Assembly: GCA_013433145.1 (NCBI GenBank)
Contig: CM024174.1
Coordinates: 638,583-702,582 of the forward strand
Reading direction: 5' to 3'
DNA from: Ascaris suum
Taxonomy: Eukaryota > Nematoda > Chromadorea > Rhabditida > Ascarididae
DNA length: 64,000 bases
A program made the translations under genes and the position numbers. Below, in pieces: positions 36,801 through 48,406 of the stretch. How positions within the stretch are numbered: position 1 is the first letter of the stretch; each line of letters begins with the position of its first letter. The notes beneath the pieces are model-generated. The model saw only the letters and a list, made by a program, of their open reading frames with translations, did not search any database and was not told the origin of the DNA.

Positions 36801-37421
36801 AAGAAGAGGAAAATGCTCGCCAATTGTGAAATAGAGATACTTCAAAAAAAGAAAAATAAACGCACACATACATACCAACTAGTCGTCTTTGCAAGATGAG
36901 TGGATTTTGAGCGTCTTTAATGAGTGCTTTATCACCGAAAAGTAGCTTGGATGGAGGAGGTGTCTGTCGCTTACGTGTGTAAACAGGAAAAAGTGCGGTA
37001 AAATCCGCTTGATAGGCTTGAATCCGTTTCCCATCATTCTTATGCGCCTTCCTTGCATAGTCCTATAAAAAACATATAGTATGCAAAAAAAACCTGTAAA
37101 ATGACAGCAACGTTCGATTAAAAATAGTCAAAGAAATGCGTCGATTATCAAAATCCGAAGAAAATGTGTTGAACAGATTCACGCATCGATATCTCCATAG
37201 AGCAATCTCCATTTAATTCGAAAATATGTAATCGCACTGAGCCATTCGAAATAACGCACACATTTTCACAATATACCACGCGCAAATAAGTTCAATCCTA
37301 TTCACATTCATCTTAATTATTGAATTCACTTCAATTCAATTTTCAGTTTATTTCCTCTATTTCATGGATTATAATTACAATGAATTTACCCATAGGTCAG
37401 CATTTCCGACACAGAGAGCAG
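32453..37421 (-). CDS. Unrecognised multi-exon protein (3' part secure, 5' end missing)
   Basis: Minus-strand exons, in order: 37421-37390 (tentative), 37062-36876, 36467-36294, 35924-35720, 35208-35013, 33668-33457 and 32657-32453 (stop TAA). All joins from 37062 down are phase-consistent and most donors are good (GTATGT, GTTAGT, GTAAGC, GTTAGC). Recognisable stretches are DYARKAHKNDGKRIQAYQAD, KLLFGDKALIKDAQNPLILQ, LLNRLFEVISLRDRKGF, LMYGVSIRPRSTLQIGSL, AFWLTITGKLTSKTNVYDKL and a helical C-terminus QFDMLFSALHNDINE. A hydrophobic stretch in the fourth exon may span a membrane. The 36.3-36.5 kb exon is open in two frames; the other frame (SVECYWDGICRAENCLFVV, donor CAG|GTGAAA at 36266) has weaker phase and acceptor fit. 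I cannot name the family. Confidence 0.5.
33770..33864. repeat. (AT)n microsatellite
   Basis: About 47 AT units within an intron of the minus-strand gene at 32.4-37.4 kb. Confidence 0.97.
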
Positions 37422-39282
37422 CTTTAGATGCAAAAAAATTTAAATTTTTTGTAGGTAAAGAACCGAAAAAAAAGAAGTACGGTTCCAACAAAACCTCCTC
37501 TTATCGAACATTTTTAGCAACGCAATCAATAAAAATTTGATCACAATGTGAACCACTGATTAAAATCAAAACGTACTGAATTTATGAACAATGTTGTGCA
37601 TCATTTCTAAATGTTTCTGCTTGCATGAATACATGTTTGTTTTTATGCCACGATTTTATACCTCCACCTCACAAATAAATAGGACCTTCGTGGATTTATG
37701 TCCAGGCTAAGGCGTGACCACTCCACGGCCGAATTTTCAAAGGATCAAGTTGGAATCACCGAGAGAAGTCTAATGCTTCCTCTGTTAATAAAAAAAGTAA
37801 AATTTGATATTTTCTGAATCCTCGGAAATACAGAGTAGATCCCTTATAAAACTCTACTCAATACTTCCACTTTTTAATTTAGATCAGAAGCGCTGTAGAA
37901 AACCCGATGTTTCTAAATCACTCTAAAACCAGCAAGCACACTCATCTTTAGGGTTTACAATGCATCAAAGAAAGAAAATAGTTCCCTTAGTACTCTCTAT
38001 AGTCGAAAATTACTTCCTATTTATCGTGAGAATTACCCTTCTCAATGAACAAGAGCAAAAATAAAGAACTACAAATCAACAATTATCTATTGTTTCCGAA
38101 CGGAAAACTATATAAATAGCTAAAAAAGAAAAAAAAAACGAAGTGAAAAGCTCAATAAAACAAATAAAATGGCTGCGAAAAAAAAATTCATTGCTTCATT
38201 ATCCGCAATTACAAAAGTCCAATTGGAGTAGAATGGATCCACAAAGAACTAAAGTATTAAATATGCAATAGAAAATTTAAATACACGTTCATAACTCCTT
38301 TGAAATCTCACCAACGACAACAGTATAAAAACAATAATATATAACAATAAAATTTATAATTTCAAAATCCACTTGCTCCTTTCTTATTTCCCCTCACCTT
38401 TAATCTAAATACTTTTTCAATATATTTCTAACACCTCGGTGAATGATACTCTTCTATTTCTAATCCTTTGCATAAATTTTATAGGCATTTTTCTCTTATT
38501 AGCACACGTATAATACAAACAACTCATAAAAGAGAAGTAAGAAGATTTTCTACGAGAAAAAAAAAAAAAATAAGGTAAAACATCTCCGTCATAACCAATA
38601 TTCTCTCATCTATTTAACACAAAAAAGTCAAAACTCTGCATTCCACTTCACGTTACTTTACTTTAATCAACAAAGCAACAATCACGAACAAACATATCCC
38701 ATTATGCCTTCATTTTCGCCTAATATAACTTTTAAAGTTGAGTGAAAATAAGAGGAATTTATTAATTGTTTTTATTAAATTATTAAACTAACCTATATAG
38801 TTGCGTCGATATGATCAACACTTGCAAATATTTAATGCACTCTTTTCAAGCATTCTCAAGAGTATGCAAATAAAAGAAAATATGACAATATATGCTATTT
38901 CACTTGTCAAGAATCATCATATACACCAAATCGTCAATGACAGCGATGCTTTTATTTCACAAAGTTGATTGCATTCTTCCGATAAGCACACATTGCGCAT
39001 ATCAAATTTTACGCCAACATATTCAATCAAAATCTATCCCACTCCTTTTTCTCTCATCAAAAACAATATACGAGAGTGCAAGACTTACGAAAATATTAAA
39101 TTCTATGAATACTAACTCTTTTTTTCTGAAACAAAAAAAGCTCAATTGACACTGTGTGAATTTTTTCCACAAAAATTCCGATAACATTATATCCATAAGG
39201 TGTTATTTTTGTACACTCAAAATTGCAATCAAATACCAATTCCATTATGCCCAAAGATATTTGAATGTATTAGTAATATTTT

Positions 39283-39425
39283 GCATTATTTCTTTGCAGT
39301 AATGCAAATATCAATAGAAAGTTTTGCATTATCTCTTTGCAACATTGCAATTACCAATGAAAAGCTAAGCATTTGCAAATATTAATGAAAACCTCTGCAT
39401 TATCTCATTGCAATATTGCAAATGC
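39283..39425. repeat. Imperfect tandem repeat of TGCATTATCTCTTTGCAA-like units
   Basis: Three degenerate copies of a motif (TTGCATTAT, CTCTTTGCA, then ATTGCAA and AATGAAAAC-like spacer) occur about every 50-70 bases. Confidence 0.55.
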
Positions 39426-39683
39426 TAACGCTTCTATCCTAAAGCATCGTTTCTACTTAAAATGTAGCATACGCGTATGCTTTATTTATTAGAAACGCGA
39501 AATTAGCATAATGGCGCAATGCCAAATGTACTGAGCTGGCTAGCTGGTTCACCTTCAAAGAATTAAGCTCATGTCATATAGAGAAATGGAATGGTGGAGG
39601 AGATGAAAAGAGAGAGAAAAAAAACTGAAATTTCCAACGTTCTATGAGACTGATATAACAACTATAGGTCCGACTCAATTATA

Positions 39684-39711
39684 GAATAAATAAATAAATA
39701 AATAAATAAAA
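39684..39711. repeat. (AATA)n microsatellite
   Basis: About six AATA units in intergenic DNA. Confidence 0.85.
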
Positions 39712-42700
39712 ACTTGTTATTTTCACTAGTATTAAACGATAATGTAGTAAAAGTAATAGCATTGATGATTCTAACGTTGAAAATGATATCATGCAGTAAT
39801 AATCACCATAATAAATGTTAGAAAAATAATAACAAACAGAAAATAAAAATAAAAATAGCCGTTATTATCAATATCACTGCTGTCAATACATGGAACACAT
39901 TTGCATAAACAGCAAAAAAGACGACTCTCGCAACTTATGCAATGAACTGAATGATGTATGTAGTATGAAGAACGAGCTATATGCCTTTATGCAGATCATT
40001 ACATAACTGAAAATTAGATAACAAAATCGATTATTCCCTTGCAAAAAAGTCCGATCGCGTTTATAAAAGATATCCATCGTATGAGTCGACTATGCACAAA
40101 TTTTCATTCAACCCGTTCAGGTGTTGACAACATTCGATAAAAATTACTATGAATTGATTGTTGCGTCCAGGCCAGTACATTCACCCATTCTTTCTCGCAC
40201 ATTGAACGCCGTATTTGGCTATGCTATTCACCGCTAATGAAAAGGCGAAATAAATGCAAAAATTAGTGGAATAAACTTGAAAGATAGAGGTGCTTTGCCT
40301 TCCCCTCAAAATCTGCCACTCATAACCACTAAAATATAATACGATAATATAAAAAAGAATTACTACTTATCACACTTTCTTGTATTGTTAAGATTCATGC
40401 GGTGATAAGATTGAATGAAATAAGGAATAAGGAAACATACGAAACCATCTCTCATCATGTATCATTGGTGAAGCACAAAAAAAAAGGGTTTAGAAGATCT
40501 GTGAATTTTAGATTGATAAAATAAGAACAAGTTTTAATGAAACATTTATAAACCTTAAGCTTATTCCAAAATATGTCCAAGCAGATAGAAGTTCATAAAA
40601 TTTAATCATAGTTCTTGGAATTGGACCGATAAAAATAATTTTTCAATATAATTACAGGACTTTTAGAAATTCAAGAAATTATTTCCACCAGTCAGAGCTA
40701 GGAAAAGAGGCATAGTGGTATTTCCAGTAACGATTTCGTTTGCTATAGTGGTATGTATTAACAGCATTAATAATTATAAGTGTCACATACATACATTCAC
40801 TACGCATGCTGAATCTGAATTAGGAGTACAAAATATCAATCATCATGGAGCACTCAATTATTTTATGGATATCATCATGGCCATAAATAGCCACGAAGAC
40901 GAAGATATCATTAACTCGCAGGTTTGCTTCCCGCAACCTCAACTTCTGATCGCCAGTTCAACTTTTCGATGTCCTAGACTAACTATAGATTAACGCTTTG
41001 GCTGCAGCCATTACCTAAATCTAAATAAAAATTCTACTTTAGAAGCCTGCTTGATTATGGATGCATTGAGGAACTTGGAAATACAATCAATCACTCCGTA
41101 TGACTTTTCGCAATCGGAATGTCACTAAAAGACCCACAAATTTTCCCTCAAAAATCAAAATCCTATTTGTTGCATCACTGCGGATCAGTTCACGTAGACA
41201 AATGTGGATATTTAATGGACATCTACGGGTCAGGGTCAGCATACATTGAAATAAAAACATCTACTCTATATTTCACACAGCAATGTAAAATATACGCCAT
41301 AGGTGCAATTATCCACAACCATTGCGCAATGGGAAGAGTGCAAGGGGATAGATGTTCGGGCGAGCTATAGGCAATTCTAATCTCTCGCACATTTCCAGGC
41401 GAGATGCGATGCTGAAAGTGTTAAGCTAACAAAAAATTGATCCCTTTCACTACTAAATTCCAGAGCGTCCATTTGCAGTTAATGAAAGATTGCTTGGGAG
41501 TCCGACTCCCCTCTCCCTCCCCCCCCCCCTCCCCCCACCCTCTCGACGATCGATCGCCTTAACTCGAAATAACTGCGCGAAGAATCTTCGCCTTGACTGG
41601 CACCGGTCATAAACTAATGGTTGTAAAATTTAAAGGTGTTTACGAATGTGGAAAAAAAAAGTTTTTCATTAAAAAAAAAGAAATAAATATATTTGGAAAA
41701 ATGAAGACACGATGAAGTGGAAGATCAACGTAATTAGATACGGTTGAAGGGTAAACGTCTTTGAAAAAGGAGGAGCTTGCCCATGACCAAGAGGCGTGGC
41801 CACTTCAGAATCGCTCAAAGGCACACCAACACAGACATTACCGCATATATGCACATGTCCAAAAGAGACTTGTTGCTGTTTTCGTTTGTTACTCCATAAA
41901 TTTTTTTTTTCATTCTATATTTTCTGTAATCGACCAGTTTTTCATTGATCAGTCCAGTTTCGTATGTGTACAATGCAAACTTCGAATCTACATACGCGTA
42001 CATCCATAAAGACTGCGATTATTTATTTTCACTGATTTCTGCAACCTTTGTTTATCATCGCCTAAATAGGTATCGCGAGAATCTTGTTTAAATAGTTCGC
42101 CTTTTCCTATGTGACTAGTTGATTACCTTTTACGATGCTCAGATCAAGAACATTTAGTTTCTTTTTTAAACGTTCAAAATTAAGCAGCTGAGCTCAGCAA
42201 TGCAACAATCTAAACAACTCGAAAAAAAAAGATCTCCAATATACTTTCGGGAAGCTTCTTTCCATCCGAAGAATATAGCCACTCACGCAGTCTTCGATTA
42301 TGACTGCTTTGTCATTCGCATTTCTTCATTTAGTAGAGCTTATAACATGGATTACTAAAGAGATCGATGAACTTTCTCTCTCCAACCATCTTGACGAGGC
42401 TGTGGCGTCAACTAAAGATCCGCAGCAGAGACACTCGACGTAAAATTCTTCTCTAGGCTTTTCCACTTTCTGCTCGAAAACAGACTGCAATTCGCGACTA
42501 TCACTCCCTAACTGCGGGCTGTTAGTAAACGAGTAAACGCATCCTTGGCTTAGAAATATATTCCACATAGCATAGTTAAACATAAAGGGTCGAAAATAGC
42601 CAGTACTTTATAATACATTTTACATTTGAAGCAGTTTTTTGAATGGGCAACGCTGGGAACTTTTTCAAAAAAACATATGTAAAGCTTTGGGTAAGCCCAA

Positions 42701-43069
42701 ACCCTTTCCTTCCAACATTCTCACCTCTTTATTCTGTTTCACCTGTAACCAAACGAGGGGGAAGTAGTAAAAGGGGGTGAGATGAGCAGGACATGGATGA
42801 AGGCAAGAAGGGAACACGAACAGCGGTATACGCTTGAGGACTCAATGTATAATTTATGAACATTTGTGGATCCTTCCGGGAAGGAAACGTTTGATGGCGA
42901 ACAACATGCGTCAACGCTCATATGTTTATATGGGTTCACTGGTGTTTTTCAGTGCAAAAAATTATGGCTGATCCCTGCTCATGTCCTGTATTCGCATTAT
43001 ACATTATCAACCTCTTCCTTAGCACCTCATTGAAACCCTCACTTATATATACCTATATCAGTAGAAGTA

Positions 43070-43215
43070 ATAGTGATAATACTAGTAGCAATAATGATGA
43101 TAATAGTAACAGTAACTGATAAACAGTAATATTAATAGCAACGTTAATAATCATAATAATAATAATAGTAATTTCGAGCAGAACAAAAATAATAGCAATA
43201 ATAATGAAAACAACA
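43070..43215. repeat. Degenerate (AAT)n-type triplet tract
   Basis: Imperfect AAT/AGT/ATA triplets over about 145 bases. A similar tract lies at 46660-46800 in the second intron of the Ig-domain gene. Confidence 0.7.
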
Positions 43216-44197
43216 ATAACAGTAGTAGTAAGAATAACATAGTAAACAAAAGATAGAGGATATAAAAATTTCCTTACAGTGACAGAGAATACTTCATATT
43301 GCGATTAACAACTAACCATTATCGGTCAGTTCCCATCAAAGTAACACAAAATTATTTCGACATCCCTCAACTTCTCTGATGCGAATATCATAAGCAATCA
43401 TATCAAGACAGCTAGAAATCTATGATGAAATATTTCGTCTCTAATACAGCGTCATCTATTGCTGCATAAGTTTTGCCTTGCATATTAATTAAGTATTCAA
43501 GTAGTCGACAAAAATGCTAACTACATTACTCGCAATAATTTTTCCACCATTTACTACAACCATTCAAACACTAGACAGTAATAAATAGTAATTTCACAAC
43601 TAATCCGTCCGAGGAATTTCTTTTGTTTTTTTCTTACACTTTAGAGGAAAAAATCCTAACTTATTTTTGAACTAAAATTGGGGTGGACAGGAAGTCACGG
43701 CGTAAGATGAGGGAATGAATTCTTCCACGACTGAATAATGCCTCAGTCAATAATAATGCAAACAACTAAGCGCGGTCCTATTACATCGGGAAACGCATTT
43801 GCGTATTATATAACTACGGTAAACAAGCAATAGAAGAGATCAGCTTGAATCGGGATAAAATCCCTCCCTACCCTCCTCCCTTCCCCCCCCCCCCCCCAAA
43901 AAAAAACACTACTCTCAATACTTGTATTCCCACATATACATCCCCTTTAAAAAAAAAAATCCACAATTCCACAAAGCTCTCCACTCTCAATTTCTGCGTA
44001 GAATAAGTAATATTCATTTCCTGGAAATATTCTCCAGAAAAACGACCCGTAATAGTTATGGAATAGCTTTTCCTCAAAAAAAACTTACAGATGGATTGGA
44101 AAAGAAAAAATCTGCATAAATGCGAAGATAATCACTATGAAACATACCGCAGCCCTTAATAAAATATGCCATAACATTCGACAGGCAAAGTCTGTGT

Positions 44198-44549
44198 TCA
44201 CATCGATGCGAAGCTATTTGGGAACTGTTCTTTGTTTCGTCGTTCGTACACTTGATCGGTTTCGTGCAGAACTGCATCATTAGGTGTTTTATGAGCCAGG
44301 GAACCAATTTTCTTATAGAGGTAAAATGCAGTAGCTCTATCGTATCAGCATTTTCCCCTATTTTCATTAATGTTCTTAGCATGCAAAATTAAAGTCACCG
44401 GTACGATTTAAGTGACATTCTTCAGCGCTAGAAGTCCACCTGATATGATTCTAACTGTTGCTGCTCATATTTTAATCTTACTGAAAAAAGAAGAGGAGAA
44501 AATTGAATGAAAAGTTTATGGAAATGTTCTTACATACTTTCATACTTAA

Positions 44550-44633
<84 letters not shown>

Positions 44634-44931
44634 ACGTGCACACATACATACACATATACACGTAGAGGACGCATAAATATGTCCACGCATGTCTACATAT
44701 CGCGCGCAACACAGACGCACATGCACGACCCTGCTATGATACGCTTCCACAAAACTTTTTTGAAGGACTTAAAAAGCGTTCAGAAAAGCAACATACATTC
44801 CGAATAAAAAAGCGCATCAACTCCAATGTGGAACCGTTCCCACCTAAAATGTACCCCATTATTGTTGACACCAAATAATATAGCACCATAATAAGACTGA
44901 TTATTTGCAAGATGCATCTTGTGCTCATCAT
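44198..44931 (-). CDS. Small signal-peptide protein, two exons
   Basis: Minus-strand exon 1 is 44931-44797: [20 protein letters not shown] and on through MRFFIRN, a signal-peptide or anchor segment, ending in phase 0 at the donor AAT|GTATGT. Exon 2 is 44311-44198 after acceptor [30 protein letters not shown], then [17 protein letters not shown] and TGA, giving 82 residues. Exon 2 is also open in another frame, with a Cys-rich reading ([18 protein letters not shown]) ending at G|GTATGT, but that frame does not meet exon 1 in phase without a second acceptor. No family recognised; a secreted peptide precursor is possible. Confidence 0.38.
44552..44631. repeat. (AT)n microsatellite
   Basis: About 40 AT units in the intron of the small minus-strand gene, next to CA/TA-rich sequence. 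Confidence 0.97.
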
Positions 44932-44942
44932 TCTGACATAAA
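44932..44942 (-). promoter_or_regulatory. Putative spliced-leader trans-splice acceptor
   Basis: On the minus strand TTATGTCAG is followed by a single A and then the ATG of the small signal-peptide gene, again leaving almost no 5' UTR. Confidence 0.4.
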
Positions 44943-45566
44943 TCTATTTCATCATATCGCATATAATGCGATAAATTTTCCTCGCACTTCATTTTATTCT
45001 CTTGACGGCTCAAAATGAGATGGCATTAGATTCGACTGCCTTCCAGTAAGCCTCTTTTGTTAAGCTTTGCGAAAATAGAGTGTATCGATTTCACCGAACC
45101 ACTTAACAAAACAATAACACTCCGCATTTTCTTTTGCATTTTGCATAAGCGTCGAATTGTGACGCATTCATCAAGAAACCTTTCCTACTCAAAAAAAAAA
45201 TTTTTTTTTGCCAACATATCTATCAATTGTTTGCGGAATTATTCATTTCTATGCATAACGTTTGAAATTATTAATTCCTTAAGGCATCAATAACATTGCT
45301 GCTAAAAATAATGTAACTTTCTTGAAGATTTACAGAAGAATTTCTGGTACATCGATCAGGTGGAATTATCCGACGAATTCTTCAACACAACGAAAAAAAA
45401 TTCGATCGCCATATATAATTCAGTGCAACGAGCCGTTGACACCAGTCGAAGGCAGTCGTTCAAGAAAACGTATCATCCCATTAATCTTATCATTTAAAAA
45501 GAAACCCTCAACGATCAAAATATCGAAGCACTGATCAAATGTCCTCATATATATAGAAGATGGAAG

Positions 45567-48330
45567 ATGTCATTAGTCAATCGGTCAGCTTCCATACAGA
45601 ATCATGTATACATTAGCTTTGTGTTATTCGCTTTGATTGGCTCATCTCTTACGCAGCAAATGCTTTTTAACGAAGAACGAGGTTCCATTTCACAGAAACG
45701 TCATCATACCTATAGACATTTACGACAAAGTAAGTTTTTTTTTCTCTCTTGATATATTCATGTATTTCAAAAATGCAAAAAATCTCTATAGAAAAAATCA
45801 AAGATGATTTCAAAACTTTCTATAGGAAATACCAAAAATCATTAATTATAATAAATATTAAACCACTTTTTAATACAAGTATTTTTAAGGCAAAAAAGAA
45901 CTCGTTAACTATAACTATTAACTGATTTATTAACTATTTATCGCAAATTTATTAAAAAAATTAATTTTTCGAAAGTTCAACAAACATTTTTAAGTCGCAT
46001 TGTTCAGTAGATTGAATTTGCCCAAAACACGTTTTTTTTATACCTACTCATTATCTCTACCTTACGACTGTTTTTAGATTCGTAGACATGAAACTAAGAA
46101 AATAAGATATGACCGAAGTGAACGCAGTCCCTTCCCTCCCCTTGAAAAAAAAACCTTACTCTAAAACTCCATGCCCAAAAAACCAAGACATTCAAGTCTA
46201 CTCTGATGGATGGACACAAAACTATATGCACAAAGAATTCCCTGCACTATCTTTTCCATTCAAAACGTAACCTATAATTGTGCATATGAATGACAACAAA
46301 AATAAAATATTGCATCATCATGTGCGGTCATATTTCACCGCTTACTAAAATATTTGACGCATGCAGCATCACTATTATTTATTAAGCACCTTCTCGAAGT
46401 TCAATTCGATCACCTTCCGAGACGTTCGCTTTGAACTGCCCTCATGTTACCGACGCTAATAACGAACAAGTAAGATTTTATCGATCAGAACTTTTCACTG
46501 AGAATAAGAATACTCGCTATTACCATTTATAAATCAACTTTCCAATCGATGCTCGAAAATTTGAAGAGAATAAGTGTCAATGAAAAAATATAAAAAAATT
46601 TGCTTGAAATGAAAACACTGACTATGGAAATTGTATTTCGAAATACTTTTAACAGTTGTTAATGATAACGTTGATGATGATAAGGAGAACAATTATAATA
46701 ATATTAATAGTAACAGTTACAGTATTAGGAGTAATAATAATACTAAAAATGAGAATAATAATACTAATAAGACTAATAGATAATAACTGATAAATGATGA
46801 TAACCAGTAAGCGATAATATTTAGTACACGGCTGGTAATATTTGATACATGATTCTTTCTCGCTGTTTGCATCAATACTCTCATATTAACATGAAAACCT
46901 TGTAGACAAAGTCATTAAAGTAAGGAGAATTTACTGAATTAAGGTACGTATTGAAGTAACATGGACTAAAGACGACACAATATGGCTAAAAATTGAGAAC
47001 GGTGAACGAAAAATATACAATAAACTATCGTCGTTCGAAAAAAAAAGAGTGGGCAAAAAAAGTGTTCTTCACGTTACACTTAACAAAGGTTAGTGCCATA
47101 ATTCGCTCTTATCAAATATTTTAGCCTATTTGTATCCTTTATGGCACAGAAATGTCTATCAAAAAAAAAAAAAGCATCAAATACAACAGCTTCTCGAGCA
47201 CTAATTTCACGAATAAATGAATGTTGGAAATTCAACTTATTTTCGATTTTCTAAAAACCAGCAATGCATTAGCCCCAACGTTATTTATTCATTGTCTACA
47301 TCTACAAATAAATCAAATCACATAACAGCAATCGTTCATATAACTTCAGCAGCAACACAATCAACAATATGGGCATTTTTTGAAAGAAATGACATTTAAA
47401 TGTGGTTCATTATGCTCACAACGCTAGCTTCCTGATAAAACAGATGAAGCGGGAAACTTAATGAAATATGCGAAACAACACCTCAAAATTCAAAAAAAAG
47501 AAACAAAATAGATTAAAATAAAAAATAAAGAATTATGAAACCTATTTTGCTTCAACATAAACATGATTAGCACATTTTTGAGCACTTCCGGAATCAAAAG
47601 AATGAATTTAGTCATTCTCATAAAAACCAGGAAACCATCTCTTCACCAAATTTCTTGCCGGTTGAAGCGCATTCCTAAATGTCCTCCCTATTTCCCGTTT
47701 CTCGTGGATATGCAAGCAGAAAAACAAGAATCCGAATTTTACCTGAAATTTCAGGACGATATATATTCGCTTACGATGAATTAACCGGCGATTTTGGAAT
47801 GGAAATACGTCCCGTCATAGCAGATCAAGACGAAGGTATCTGGCAATGTCATGTCACTGTGCATCAGAAAGGCGACACCTATACACTTACCAGTCGAAGT
47901 CGTGTTAAAAATGTTCAAAAATATCAGCAGGTTAGTAGTTTTCTAGATGTTTACAAAATAATTTAGGCAGTAAAAAGAATTCCTTATCCGAAAGAAGTAA
48001 ACATGTCACGTGAAAGACTCCCATGAAGATCGATAAGCCAGAATGGAAATTTCATAGCGGAATTGAAAGTCTTGACCATTCATGTAACTTCATGGAACCT
48101 CAAAAATCAACAATGAGTCCTTCCCAACTATAGTACAAAGAAATAAAGAAAGCAAAACATTACCTCTAAAACACTAGTATTCAGTAAACTGTACTGCACT
48201 TCCTGCTTGTTCTTCTTTCCTGTTTTCAAACTATATCAATGCACCGTAGACTCTATTATCCACCGCAGGTATTTTGAACAATATTTTCAATATTTTATTT
48301 TGTATTTACATATTTAATCATATACTTAAC

Positions 48331-48406
<76 letters not shown>

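Larger units (their letters stand above)
37422..44190. other. Mostly non-coding DNA with weak islands
   Basis: AT-rich. Upstream exons of the 32.4-37.4 kb gene must lie here but were not resolved. Weak coding-like spots: plus 40.74-40.92 kb, ending at INSQ|GTTTGC with a possible tiny last exon near 41.01 kb; plus 41.12-41.37 kb; and minus 42.33-42.55 kb, which reads EEFYVECLCCGSLVDATAS to a stop. None has two good splice sites and a domain. Confidence 0.4.
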
